Below are positions 41,935 through 50,669 of a stretch of 51,571 bases of DNA, piece after piece (positions within the stretch are counted from its first letter, which is position 1; every line of letters starts with the position of its first letter). A program made the translations under genes and the position numbers. Below the pieces are notes generated by a model. It saw only the letters and a list, made by a program, of their open reading frames with translations. It ran no database searches and was not told the origin of the DNA. The DNA lies in contig CAYLRU010000020.1 in assembly GCA_964386565.1 (NCBI GenBank), positions 1 to 51,571 of the forward strand, written 5' to 3'. This DNA comes from CAYLRU01 sp964386565. Its GTDB lineage: Bacteria > Desulfobacterota > Desulfobacteria > Desulfobacterales > UBA5616.

Positions 41935-44900
41935 ATGACCGATTTTCAGACAGTTATGCCCGATACGACCCCCAAATTCGTTCATCTCCACGTTCATACC
42001 CAGTACAGCCTTTTGGACGGCGCCATCAGAATCGATGCGTTGCTGAACCGCGCCGCCGAATTCAACATGGATGCCGTGGCCATTACGGATCATGGAACCA
42101 TGTTCGGAACCGTTGAATTCTATCAAAAGGCAAAATCCGCCGGAATCAAGCCGATCATCGGTTGTGAATGTTACGTGGCGCCCCGAACCATAAAGGATAA
42201 AACCGTGCTGGACAACCGGGGACTTACCCATCTGGTCCTGCTGGCGCGGAACAACGAGGGATACCGCAATCTCTGCAAGCTGGTTTCCATCGCCCAGTTA
42301 GAAGGATTTTATTACAAACCCCGCATCGACAAGCAGATACTGAAGGAGTACGCAAAAGGACTCATCGGACTTTCCGCCTGTCTTCACGGTGAAATCGCCG
42401 TTCATTTAAAGGAGGGAAATCCGGATAAAGCAGATGCTGCGGCCCGGTTTTTCCAAAGCGTTTTCGGAGAGGAGAATTTCTACCTGGAAGTCCAGGACAA
42501 CGGGATGGACGTCCAGTATCATGTGAACGAGGGGTTGAAAGACATGAGCAGCCGGCTTTCCATCCCCATGGTGGCGACCAATGACTGCCACTACCTGGAT
42601 CAAAAGGACGTTCGGGCCCATGATGTGCTGCTCTGCATTCAAACGGGAAAAACCGTCAAGGACCAGGACCGGTTCAGATTCAGTACGGACCAGCTCTATT
42701 TTAAATCTCCCGGGGAAATGGAGAAAACCCTGGGCGGTTATCCGGGGGCCATTTCAAACACGACGGATATCGCAAACCGATGTGATATCGAATTTGACTT
42801 CAGTTCCTATCATTTCCCGAATTTCAAAGTGAACGGCGGCAGGTCTGTTGAGGAAGTATTTGAGGAGAAGGCGGAAAAAGGGTTTGTAAAACGATTTGAC
42901 CGGCTTAAAGAAACCGATCCGGATATCGATGAAAAAACGTACCGCGACCGGCTGGAATACGAAGTTTCCATGATAAAGAAAATGGGTTTTTCCGGGTATT
43001 TTCTCATTGTGGCGGATTTTATCCAGTGGGCCAAGGAGAAAAATATTCCGGTGGGGCCGGGGAGGGGATCTGCCGCAGGCAGTATCGTGGCCTATTCCCT
43101 GGGGATAACGGATCTGGATCCCATTAAAAACGGGCTGATATTTGAACGGTTTTTAAACCCGGCCAGGAAAAGCATGCCCGATATCGACGTGGACTTCTGC
43201 ATCAACGGCAGGGAAGATGTTTATAAGTACGTCGTTGAAAAATACGGCGGCGGGGAATATGTAGCCCAGATCATCACCTTTGGAAAGCTGAAGACGCGGG
43301 CGGTGATTCGGGATGTGGGAAGGGCCCTGGACATCCCCCTGGCTGAAGTGGACAGGATCGCCAAGACCGTTCCCGATGTATTGAACATCAGCCTGGAGGA
43401 GGCCCTGGAACGGGAACCCAGGTTGCGTGAAATGGCGGAAAAAGATCCCCGTTACAGTGAACTCATCGAAATCTGTCGTGTCCTGGAAGGACTGCCCCGG
43501 CATGCCTCCACCCATGCGGCGGGCGTGGTTATCGCGGACAAGCCCCTGGTGGAATATCTTCCCCTGTACAGAGGGAAAAAGGGGGAAGTCATCACGCAGT
43601 ACGACATGAAGTGCGTGGAGAAAATCGGCCTGGTTAAATTCGATTTTTTAGGCCTCAGAAATCTTACGGTTATTGCGGAAACCCTTTCTCTTATCGAAAA
43701 ACAGGGAAAGACCCTGCCGGATATGGCGAACCTGGATTTAACCGACAAAAAGACCTACGCGCTTCTGGCATCGGGGGAGACGAACGGTGTTTTCCAGTTG
43801 GAAAGCGCCGGTATGAAGGACCTGCTGGTCCGGATGAAACCGGAGTGTTTTGAAGACGTAACAGCGCTGGTGGCGCTTTACCGGCCCGGTCCCCTGGAGA
43901 GCGGCATGGTGGATGATTTCGTCGACCGGAAGCACGGGAGAAAACCGGTGATCTATATGGTTCCCCGTCTTGAGCCGATATTAAAGGAAACACACGGCGT
44001 CATCGTCTACCAGGAACAGGTCATGAAAATCGCCGCCGTGCTGGCCGACTATTCAATGTCCGAAGCGGATGATTTAAGAAAAGCCATGGGAAAGAAAATC
44101 CCGGAAATTCTGGCCCGGCACAAAAAACGGTTCATCCGGGGAGCGGTTGATAACAAGATCGGGTCAAAGGTCGCAGAAAGCCTTTTCGATCTTATCGAGA
44201 AATTCGGGGGATACGGGTTTAATAAATCTCACAGCGCCGCCTATGCCCTCATTGCGTTTCAGACCGCTTATCTGAAAGCCCATTTTCCGGTGGAATTTCT
44301 CGCCGCCCTGCTGACCAGTGAGATGCATTCCACAGACGGCGTGGTAAAATATATCGCAGAGGCCCGACGCCGGGACATCACGGTTTTACCGCCGGATATT
44401 AATGAGAGTGAAAAAACATTTACGGCCAAAGATGATGAAATCATTTTCGGGCTGGTGGCCGTAAAAAATGTGGGTGAAGGCGCCATTGAAGCCATTATCG
44501 AAGAAAGAAACGCCCGGGGGCCATTTTATTCCCTGTTCGAGTTCTGTGAGCGGATGGACCTGAGAAAGGTCAACAAGCGGGTGATCGAAAGCCTGATCAA
44601 ATGCGGCGCGTTTGATTCCACGGGACATCACAGGGCACAGATGATGGCGGTGCTGGAAGACGCGCTGGACTACGGCCAGCGGATTCAACGGGAGAAAAAC
44701 GATCCCCAGATGGGGCTTTTCGATATGGGCGGGACACCGGTGGTGATAAACCGCCCGGAGATGCCGGTCATGGACGAATGGGATGATAAAGACCTGCTGG
44801 CATTTGAAAAGGATTCCCTGGGATTTTATATGTCGGGACATCCCCTGGATCGGTATGATCCCCTGCTGGACAAGTTCGCCACCGTGAATACCGTGTCGGT

Positions 44901-45492
44901 CCGGGAGAAAAACGATCAGGCGGGTGTCCGGATCGGCGGGATTATCCGGAACATAAAAACCATCCAGACGAAAAAGGGCAACCCCATGGCATTCGTTACC
45001 ATAGAAGACCGTCATGGCGCCATGGAAGTAACGGTGTTTTTTTCGGTTTATACGGAATGTTACCATCTGCTGGTGGAAGATGCCCCCGTTTTTGTCCAGG
45101 GCCGGATTCAAAAAGATGAAAATGCCGTTAAGATTCTGGCCGATTCCATTATTTCAATGGAGGATGCCGAGGAAAAATGGGCAGCCGAGGTTTTTCTGAA
45201 TCTTGACATGAACAGAACCGACAAAGACCTGCTGATCCGACTCAATGACGTGTTAAAACACCATCAGGGGGAGTGCAGGGGATTTTTGTGCTTAAACGAT
45301 TCCAACAAAACCCGGACCATCATCGCTCTGCCGGATGATTTCAAGCTGGCTGCCGGGAAAAATCTGGCCCGGGACGTCAATACGCTGGTCGGCTACGGCG
45401 CATATGAAACCAAATGCGCAAACGTCATGAAATTCGAACATCTGGATGGAAACGGTCGCAGCGGCAGGAGGAAAAAGCTCAATCATGCTTAA
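41935..45492 (+). CDS. dnaE: DNA polymerase III subunit alpha
   Basis: DnaE is the replicative polymerase. The 1185-residue product has an N-terminal PHP domain (HLHVHTQYSLLDGAIR, ITDHGTMFG), palm motifs with the catalytic aspartates in GPGRGSAAGS and MPDIDVDFC, the thumb and fingers (YQEQVMKIA, GYGFNKSHSAAYALIAFQTAYLKAHFP), a helix-hairpin-helix region, and a C-terminal OB domain (VRIGGIIRNIK, FVTIEDRHGAMEVTVF). The PHP metal residues look largely kept. AAGGA is 4 nt before the ATG. Its end overlaps the manC start by 8 nt. Confidence 0.98.
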   Translation: MTDFQTVMPDTTPKFVHLHVHTQYSLLDGAIRIDALLNRAAEFNMDAVAITDHGTMFGTVEFYQKAKSAGIKPIIGCECYVAPRTIKDKTVLDNRGLTHLVLLARNNEGYRNLCKLVSIAQLEGFYYKPRIDKQILKEYAKGLIGLSACLHGEIAVHLKEGNPDKADAAARFFQSVFGEENFYLEVQDNGMDVQYHVNEGLKDMSSRLSIPMVATNDCHYLDQKDVRAHDVLLCIQTGKTVKDQDRFRFSTDQLYFKSPGEMEKTLGGYPGAISNTTDIANRCDIEFDFSSYHFPNFKVNGGRSVEEVFEEKAEKGFVKRFDRLKETDPDIDEKTYRDRLEYEVSMIKKMGFSGYFLIVADFIQWAKEKNIPVGPGRGSAAGSIVAYSLGITDLDPIKNGLIFERFLNPARKSMPDIDVDFCINGREDVYKYVVEKYGGGEYVAQIITFGKLKTRAVIRDVGRALDIPLAEVDRIAKTVPDVLNISLEEALEREPRLREMAEKDPRYSELIEICRVLEGLPRHASTHAAGVVIADKPLVEYLPLYRGKKGEVITQYDMKCVEKIGLVKFDFLGLRNLTVIAETLSLIEKQGKTLPDMANLDLTDKKTYALLASGETNGVFQLESAGMKDLLVRMKPECFEDVTALVALYRPGPLESGMVDDFVDRKHGRKPVIYMVPRLEPILKETHGVIVYQEQVMKIAAVLADYSMSEADDLRKAMGKKIPEILARHKKRFIRGAVDNKIGSKVAESLFDLIEKFGGYGFNKSHSAAYALIAFQTAYLKAHFPVEFLAALLTSEMHSTDGVVKYIAEARRRDITVLPPDINESEKTFTAKDDEIIFGLVAVKNVGEGAIEAIIEERNARGPFYSLFEFCERMDLRKVNKRVIESLIKCGAFDSTGHHRAQMMAVLEDALDYGQRIQREKNDPQMGLFDMGGTPVVINRPEMPVMDEWDDKDLLAFEKDSLGFYMSGHPLDRYDPLLDKFATVNTVSVREKNDQAGVRIGGIIRNIKTIQTKKGNPMAFVTIEDRHGAMEVTVFFSVYTECYHLLVEDAPVFVQGRIQKDENAVKILADSIISMEDAEEKWAAEVFLNLDMNRTDKDLLIRLNDVLKHHQGECRGFLCLNDSNKTRTIIALPDDFKLAAGKNLARDVNTLVGYGAYETKCANVMKFEHLDGNGRSGRRKKLNHA

Positions 45493-46849
45493 CCCGAAGG
45501 TTTTCAGCATCCTGCTGGCGGGCGGTGCGGGGACGCGGCTGTGGCCCGTATCCCGTCAGCTTTATCCCAAGCAACTGGCCAGGTTTATCGGCGAGGATTC
45601 CTTGATTCAAAATACCATCCACCGGATGACGCCCATCATTTGTCCGGACAATATCAGAATCGTATGCGGCCTGGAACACTTTCATGAAATCGCACGTCAC
45701 ATGAAAGAAGCGGGAATATCTCCGGAGGGAAAAATCATTGCCGAGCCCTGTGGCAGAAATACGGCTCCGGCGATCCTGCTGGCCCTGTTTCATATCGCGG
45801 TGTTTGAACCGGATGCGGTGGTATGCGTCTTCCCGGCGGATCACGTCATAAAGGATAACGAGGCGTTTCAACTGAAGGTCATGGCGGCCGCGGCCCTTGC
45901 CCGAAAAGGCCATATCGTCACGTTCGGGATAACGCCGCATTATCCCGAGACCGGTTACGGATATATCGAAGGCGCGGACAAGATTTCCCATGGTGCCCTG
46001 GCTGTTAAGCGTTTTGTGGAAAAGCCGGACAAACGGACCGCTGAAAAATATATAAAGGCGGGCAATTTTTTCTGGAACAGCGGGATGTTTACCTTTCAAT
46101 TGCCCGTCATGATGGCGGAATTTAAGCGTTTTGAGCCGGAACTTTTTGCGGGGATGGCCGATATGCGGTCCCGGCGGAAAACGCCGGACAGGGAAGCGTA
46201 TGAAAAAATGCCTGATATTTCCATCGACTATGCCATCATGGAGAAGACGGAAAAGGCCGTGGTGCTGCCGGCCGACTTCGGCTGGAGCGATATCGGATCA
46301 TGGAAATCCCTGTTTGATTTTTTACCCAAAGACGGCCGGAACAATGTCCTGATCGGCGACGTGATGGCAAATCAAACGCAAAACTGCTTTATTCTCGGAC
46401 AGGACCGGTTGATCGCCGTAAACCATCTGAATAACGTGGTGGTGGTGGATACACCGGATTCCGTGTTTGTCTCGGACATCGATAACAGCCGGGATGTGAA
46501 ATCCATTGTAAACCGGCTCAAAGATGAAGGGAGAAAGGAATTTTACCGGCACCGGACCGTGCACTATCCCTGGGGTACGGATACCGTTCTTGAAGAAACC
46601 GGTGTTTTTACGGTGGACCGGCTCACTGTGTTTCCGGGACAAACAGCGGTTTTTTCAACCGATGGCCAGGCTGTCCGGCATTTCACGGTAGCCGTGGGGA
46701 ATGCCGTTTTTTCCGTGAATGAAAACAGCAGAACCCTTACCAGAGGAGAGGTTTTTGATCTGAGTGTTCCCGGGGAGGTGACGATCCGTAATCCTGATGC
46801 CAAGCCGACGGAAATTATCATGCTTCGGTTTCAACCCGATTCGACATGA
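45485..46849 (+). CDS. manC: Mannose-1-phosphate guanylyltransferase with degenerate cupin tail
   Basis: The enzyme makes GDP-mannose for polysaccharides. The 454-residue product has LLAGGAGTRLWPVSRQLYPKQ, EPCGRNTAPAI, VFPADHVI, FVEKPD, NSGMFTF, and DFGWSDIGSWKSL. In bifunctional ManC a C-terminal type II phosphomannose isomerase cupin follows, with a metal site like QxHxHRxE. Here the tail (about 365-454) keeps the cupin length and PWG entry but lacks those histidines, so isomerase activity is unlikely. It is coupled to dnaE, and its last 32 bases overlap the convergent TPR gene. Confidence 0.92.
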   Translation: MLNPKVFSILLAGGAGTRLWPVSRQLYPKQLARFIGEDSLIQNTIHRMTPIICPDNIRIVCGLEHFHEIARHMKEAGISPEGKIIAEPCGRNTAPAILLALFHIAVFEPDAVVCVFPADHVIKDNEAFQLKVMAAAALARKGHIVTFGITPHYPETGYGYIEGADKISHGALAVKRFVEKPDKRTAEKYIKAGNFFWNSGMFTFQLPVMMAEFKRFEPELFAGMADMRSRRKTPDREAYEKMPDISIDYAIMEKTEKAVVLPADFGWSDIGSWKSLFDFLPKDGRNNVLIGDVMANQTQNCFILGQDRLIAVNHLNNVVVVDTPDSVFVSDIDNSRDVKSIVNRLKDEGRKEFYRHRTVHYPWGTDTVLEETGVFTVDRLTVFPGQTAVFSTDGQAVRHFTVAVGNAVFSVNENSRTLTRGEVFDLSVPGEVTIRNPDAKPTEIIMLRFQPDST

Positions 46850-47210
46850 ATATCCGTTCGGCCTGGATTTTATAGAGTTGAACCATGTTGAGCAGGATCA
46901 CGGCGACTTCGTTATGGTCCTTGCCGTAAATCCGCCTTCGCATCTCCAGGGCCTGGCGAAAGCATTGGTCGGCAAGTTCATGGTCTCCGGCCAGCATGAA
47001 CACCATGCCCATGTTATTGTACGTCGTCGCTTTTTCGGGTGTATCCCTTCGATGGACCCTGTCGACGTATTCCACCATCTGCTGACCCAGTTCCAAGGCC
47101 GCCTCGATTTTATTTTCATTAATCAACACCACGAGTTCGGCGTTTTTTTTCTGCCAGTCATAGGGTTCCCTGGTGCTGGACCCTGATTTCAGTCTGAAAT
47201 TTTTAAACAC
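46818..47210 (-). CDS. Cytoplasmic tetratricopeptide-repeat protein (TPR paralogue 2)
   Basis: A 130-residue protein without signal peptide. Residues about 60-120 form TPR units (ATTYNNMGMVFMLAGDHELADQCFRQALEMRRRIYG and the following NEVAVILLNMVQLYKIQAERI). The start is GTG at 47210 with AAGGA 8 nt upstream. It is clearly related to the exported TPR protein just upstream (shared TTYNN, ALxxR, EVA, QLYKxQAxRI). Its 3' end overlaps manC by 32 nt in convergent direction. Function unknown; TPRs mediate protein contacts. Confidence 0.8.
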   Translation of the reverse strand: MFKNFRLKSGSSTREPYDWQKKNAELVVLINENKIEAALELGQQMVEYVDRVHRRDTPEKATTYNNMGMVFMLAGDHELADQCFRQALEMRRRIYGKDHNEVAVILLNMVQLYKIQAERIFMSNRVETEA

Positions 47211-47299
47211 GCTCGAATTCCTTTTTCAGCGGGCAGGCAGGACAGGTTGCTCCCGCCGGGATGGGGCGGTCTGGGACCGCCTGTTACGCGGGTGGAGCA

Positions 47300-47785
47300 T
47301 CACTCCTTTTTTTCCGTCTTCCCTTTTCCGCCGTCCTTTTGATGGGACTTGATAATCCGCTGGGCCTGCAGCTTGTATAACTGGGACAGGTTAATCCAAA
47401 CCGCGGCCACCTCAAGGCTGTTTTCCCCGAAAAGCTTTGCCCGTAATTGAAGGGCTTTTAACAGGTGGGCCTGGGATTTTCCGAATGCCCCGGTATACAT
47501 GTATATGGTTCCCAGGTTGTTATACGTCGTACCGGCTTCCGGACCCTCCATGAGATTTTTCTTTTCCAGGTAGGCCAGCATGGCTTCGCCTTTTTTCAGG
47601 GCTTCAGCCACTTTTTTGTCCTTGATGAGTGCTACAAGCGCCTGGTTGTCTGCATTCCATTTTTCATCGAGCGATCCGGATACTTTGTCCGACGACCCGG
47701 CCCTGACGCCTGAAATCGCCGTATGGAAAAACAGCAGGATAAATCCGAAAATGAATAATTTTCTTAATTTTGTCATGTTTTTCAT
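47300..47785 (-). CDS. Exported tetratricopeptide-repeat protein (TPR paralogue 1)
   Basis: A 161-residue protein with a signal peptide (KLRKLFIFGFILLFFHTAISGVRA), so probably periplasmic. The mature part carries TPR-like helices with TTYNNLGTIYMYTGAFGKSQAHLLKALQLRAKLFG and EVAAVWINLSQLYKLQAQRI, and ends in a Lys/Glu-rich tail. The ATG at 47785 overlaps the stop of the zinc-ribbon gene (ATGA). It and the next gene look like a duplicated pair of which only this one is exported. Function unknown. Confidence 0.82.
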   Translation of the reverse strand: MKNMTKLRKLFIFGFILLFFHTAISGVRAGSSDKVSGSLDEKWNADNQALVALIKDKKVAEALKKGEAMLAYLEKKNLMEGPEAGTTYNNLGTIYMYTGAFGKSQAHLLKALQLRAKLFGENSLEVAAVWINLSQLYKLQAQRIIKSHQKDGGKGKTEKKE

Positions 47786-48267
47786 AATATTATACCTGTT
47801 TGTCCCTTGCCGGGTTTGACCGGCGTCGATGCCGGCATCATGTCCATATACCGGTCCCTTTCTCTGCCCAGGTAGCGAAACAGCCATGCACCGCCGGCCA
47901 CGCAACCGACCGATAAAATGCAGAAAACGCCGGCAAAAAATTGGTTTTTCGGATTATGGAAATAATACATCCCGCTGTCCATTACGCCGCGGATAATGGA
48001 AAATGTCAATATCAGGGTGCACACCGCGCCGAACAGCATGATAAATACCGCGCGACTCCGCCACCGGGTATAATCCTCGATAATCGGATCGTCAAGGGGA
48101 ACCACGGGCCCGGATTCATCAGGCGCCTGGTCCAGGGCGCTGACCAGTGCAAATCCTTCATGGCCCAGGGTTATCTCAAGAGTGCGCCTGCAGTGGGGAC
48201 ATACGATTTCATCGGCGGTTTCGTTGTAGTCAACGCTTCGGGTGCATCCGGGACATTGTATTTCCAT
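47782..48267 (-). CDS. Zinc-ribbon protein with two membrane helices (unknown function)
   Basis: A 161-residue protein starting MEIQCPGCTRSVDYNE. The N-terminus has two CxxC pairs (QCPGC and VCPHC) forming a zinc ribbon. About 50 residues of acidic, Pro-rich sequence follow, then two membrane helices (AVFIMLFGAVCTLILTFSII and FFAGVFCILSVGCVAGGAWLF). It is the first gene of a three-gene leftward operon with the two TPR proteins and overlaps the next gene by 4 nt. A sensing or adaptor role at the membrane is possible but unproven. Confidence 0.8.
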   Translation of the reverse strand: MEIQCPGCTRSVDYNETADEIVCPHCRRTLEITLGHEGFALVSALDQAPDESGPVVPLDDPIIEDYTRWRSRAVFIMLFGAVCTLILTFSIIRGVMDSGMYYFHNPKNQFFAGVFCILSVGCVAGGAWLFRYLGRERDRYMDMMPASTPVKPGKGQTGIIL

Positions 48268-48842
48268 AAAAATCACTAAACTTTTTGTATCTTTATAAAA
48301 ACCGGTTACTTAAGAATATAAGGGCTTTTTCCCTCAACGAGCCCCCCATGCAACCCCGGGAAGGCGGCAAATGATGAAAACCGTTTTTTCTGAAAATCCT
48401 GATTGGTTATTTTTTCAGACCATTGGGTATCCTGACAGGATGTCCCCGGTCCTTGGATTCTGATTCATATCATAATTTTGGAAATAATTCAATCCGGTAC
48501 AAAAAGCTTGACAATCATGCCATGTATTGATATTTGGTAATGAATTTAAATTAAACCCGTTCACAAATGTTTTGGTTTCGATCTATCAGAACTGCCACAG
48601 AACTACCGGATATCATGTTCTGATTTTTCTTTAAGTCGGTGTATAGAGGCTCTAATGGAACGTTACTTCGCTTGTGCTACACCTGCCGAGATAAGAGGAG
48701 ATATGTCATGCCATAATTGTATCTTCTTGCCCGCTTTTAGCCCCTGTAAAGAAAAAAACCCGCATTTTAATCAAATCTTACCCCTGCCTCCAGGTGCTGC
48801 AACGAGTGAAACCATATTTTATTCAATTTCAAGGAGGGTGCT
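48268..48842. other. Long divergent intergenic region upstream of the two-partner secretion genes
   Basis: About 575 bases without a credible gene. It contains a hairpin TCTGAAAA (48389-48396) / TTTTCAGA (48412-48419), the promoter listed separately, and an inverted repeat GGTGTA / TACACC enclosing about 35 nt near 48640-48692. The leader after the promoter is about 300 nt, unusually long. I do not recognise a known riboswitch in it. Confidence 0.5.
48508..48536 (+). promoter_or_regulatory. Possible sigma-70 promoter for the tpsB-tpsA operon
   Basis: An exact TTGACA (48508-48513) is followed after 17 nt by TATTTG (48531-48536), a weak -10. If used, it leaves a leader of about 300 nt before tpsB. 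Confidence 0.35.
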
Positions 48843-50570
48843 GTGAAAAAAATAACACGAAACATGATGGTCCTGTTACAGATTTTTCTTTTTTCAATGT
48901 TTTGTTCGGTTGTCTGGTCGGCGGAGCCGTTGAGTGAAGAGAAGGTTCCCCAGGGTGCAAGGCCCGGCGCCGTGGACAAAGCGATGGAACCGGTAACCAT
49001 TCCCCAGCGTTCGCAGCTCCCTGAAATCAGGATTGAGGATGGAAAGGCAGGGGGTTTGAAAGGCGGGGAAGGCGTCATGTTCGAGCTTAAATCCGTTGTA
49101 TTTGAAGGCAACGCAGTGATTCCCACGCAGGAACTCAACCAGGTGGTTGAAGGGTATCTTGACGAGACGATGGAGGTGAGCGATCTGAGCAAGATCGCCG
49201 ACAGGATAACCTCTTATTATATTGAAAACGGGTATATTCTCACCCGGGCCTATCTGCCGCCCCAGACCATAGAGTACGGCAGGGTTTTGATTCGGATTCG
49301 CGAGGGTCGTCTGGGCAAGATCATCGTCCGGGGGAACGAGCGGTACAAGAAAGAGATCATCCAGAACGTCATCATGGTGATGAAGAAGAAGGGGGCGGTA
49401 AAAACGACGGACCTGGAACGCTCCCTGCTGTTATTGATGGACTATCCCGCCCTTTCGGTCAAGGCGACGCTGATGGCCGGTGATGATCCCGGGACGACGG
49501 ACATCGTGGTGGATGTCACCGAAGGCAGGATGATCGGGGCGGGTCTGGATTACAACAATTACGGATCGGAATATGTATCCAAGCACCGGTTCGGCGGCAA
49601 TGTATCCCTGTACAATCCTTCGGGGTGGGGGGACAGGTTGAACGCCGTTTTCAACATGGGATTCACCTCGGGGGATCTGTTGTACGGTCGTTTGGAATAT
49701 TCCATACCGGTTTTTTACCGGGGCACCAGGGTTGGTCTGACCGCCAGCATGCTGGATTATGAAGCGGGCAAGGATCTCGAGGTTCTGGAAATGGAAGGGG
49801 ACAGCACCACCTTCGGCGGCTGGATCAGCCACCCGTTTATCCGGACCCGGAATATCAGTCTTTGGGGTGATTTGGGAATCGATTATAAGAAGGCCCAGAC
49901 AGACACCCTGGATATCAACCAGTTGCATCACGAAGACCGCCTGCTGGTGGCCCGTCTCGGCGGGACCCTGGACTGGCTGGACAAGTTCAACGGAAGAAAC
50001 ATTGTATCCGCCAGGGTCGTCCAGGGGATGAAAGATGAAGACCTGGAGATGAGATGGGATTCGGAGTCCCAGTTCACCAAGTTCGAATTTCATTTCAACC
50101 GGTTTCAGCGGCATATCTATGACGTAAATACGATCATATCCCTTGGGGCCCAGTACAGTTCCGACCGGGTCCCGTCATCCGAGATGCTTCATCTCGGCGG
50201 TGCCGGAACCGTGAGGGGGTATGACCAGGCCGAACACAGCGGTGACAAGGGTTTTTACGGCACCTTCGAGGTACGGGTTCCCGTGTGGCAGAAAAGCACC
50301 CTGGACTGGACGATTCTGAACGACAAGGGTTGCGTACTCCAGGTGGCGACATTCCTGGATTACGGGACCATGAAGAAGAACGATTCCGATATCACCAGTC
50401 TCAAGCCTACGGAGATTCAGGATGCGGATCTCATGGGGGCCGGTATCGGTCTTCGTTTTGCCATGTCGCCCTATCTCCAGGCGAAACTGGATTGGGCGAG
50501 AAGCCTGAGCGGGGATGATCCCATTGACGATGAAGGGAAATGGTATCTGCAGATCAGCACGTTTTATTAA
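48843..50570 (+). CDS. Two-partner secretion outer-membrane transporter (TpsB; ShlB/FhaC/HecB family)
   Basis: TpsB proteins are 16-strand outer-membrane barrels with periplasmic POTRA domains that export a cognate TpsA protein. The 575-residue product starts at GTG (AAGGAGG 5 nt upstream) with a signal peptide (VLLQIFLFSMFCSVVWSA). POTRA domains span about 75-220 (FELKSVVFEGNAVIP, GYILTRAYLPPQ, IREGRLGKIIVRGNERY). The barrel follows, with the family motif LGGAGTVRGYDQ and a C-terminal aromatic ending (LQISTFY) for BAM recognition. It lies 99 nt upstream of its likely substrate gene. Confidence 0.93.
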   Translation: MKKITRNMMVLLQIFLFSMFCSVVWSAEPLSEEKVPQGARPGAVDKAMEPVTIPQRSQLPEIRIEDGKAGGLKGGEGVMFELKSVVFEGNAVIPTQELNQVVEGYLDETMEVSDLSKIADRITSYYIENGYILTRAYLPPQTIEYGRVLIRIREGRLGKIIVRGNERYKKEIIQNVIMVMKKKGAVKTTDLERSLLLLMDYPALSVKATLMAGDDPGTTDIVVDVTEGRMIGAGLDYNNYGSEYVSKHRFGGNVSLYNPSGWGDRLNAVFNMGFTSGDLLYGRLEYSIPVFYRGTRVGLTASMLDYEAGKDLEVLEMEGDSTTFGGWISHPFIRTRNISLWGDLGIDYKKAQTDTLDINQLHHEDRLLVARLGGTLDWLDKFNGRNIVSARVVQGMKDEDLEMRWDSESQFTKFEFHFNRFQRHIYDVNTIISLGAQYSSDRVPSSEMLHLGGAGTVRGYDQAEHSGDKGFYGTFEVRVPVWQKSTLDWTILNDKGCVLQVATFLDYGTMKKNDSDITSLKPTEIQDADLMGAGIGLRFAMSPYLQAKLDWARSLSGDDPIDDEGKWYLQISTFY

Positions 50571-50669
50571 AATAAAGTGTTAAGTGTTGAGTTAAAAACA
50601 AACCGATTTATCGGCTGAAATGGAAAAGCAACTCGTCGTTTGACTTTTATAAATACAGGAGGTTGTAAA

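Noticed and set aside
44386..45111. A 241-residue reverse-strand frame inside dnaE
   Set aside because: Shadow of the polymerase gene, with no ribosome-binding site or family features.
48600..48800. A cyclic-di-GMP or other known riboswitch upstream of tpsB
   Set aside because: The conserved bases of the riboswitch classes I know are not present; only generic inverted repeats are seen.
48655..48846. A 63-residue forward frame before tpsB
   Set aside because: No ribosome-binding site, no recognisable features, and it runs into the tpsB start; more likely leader RNA.
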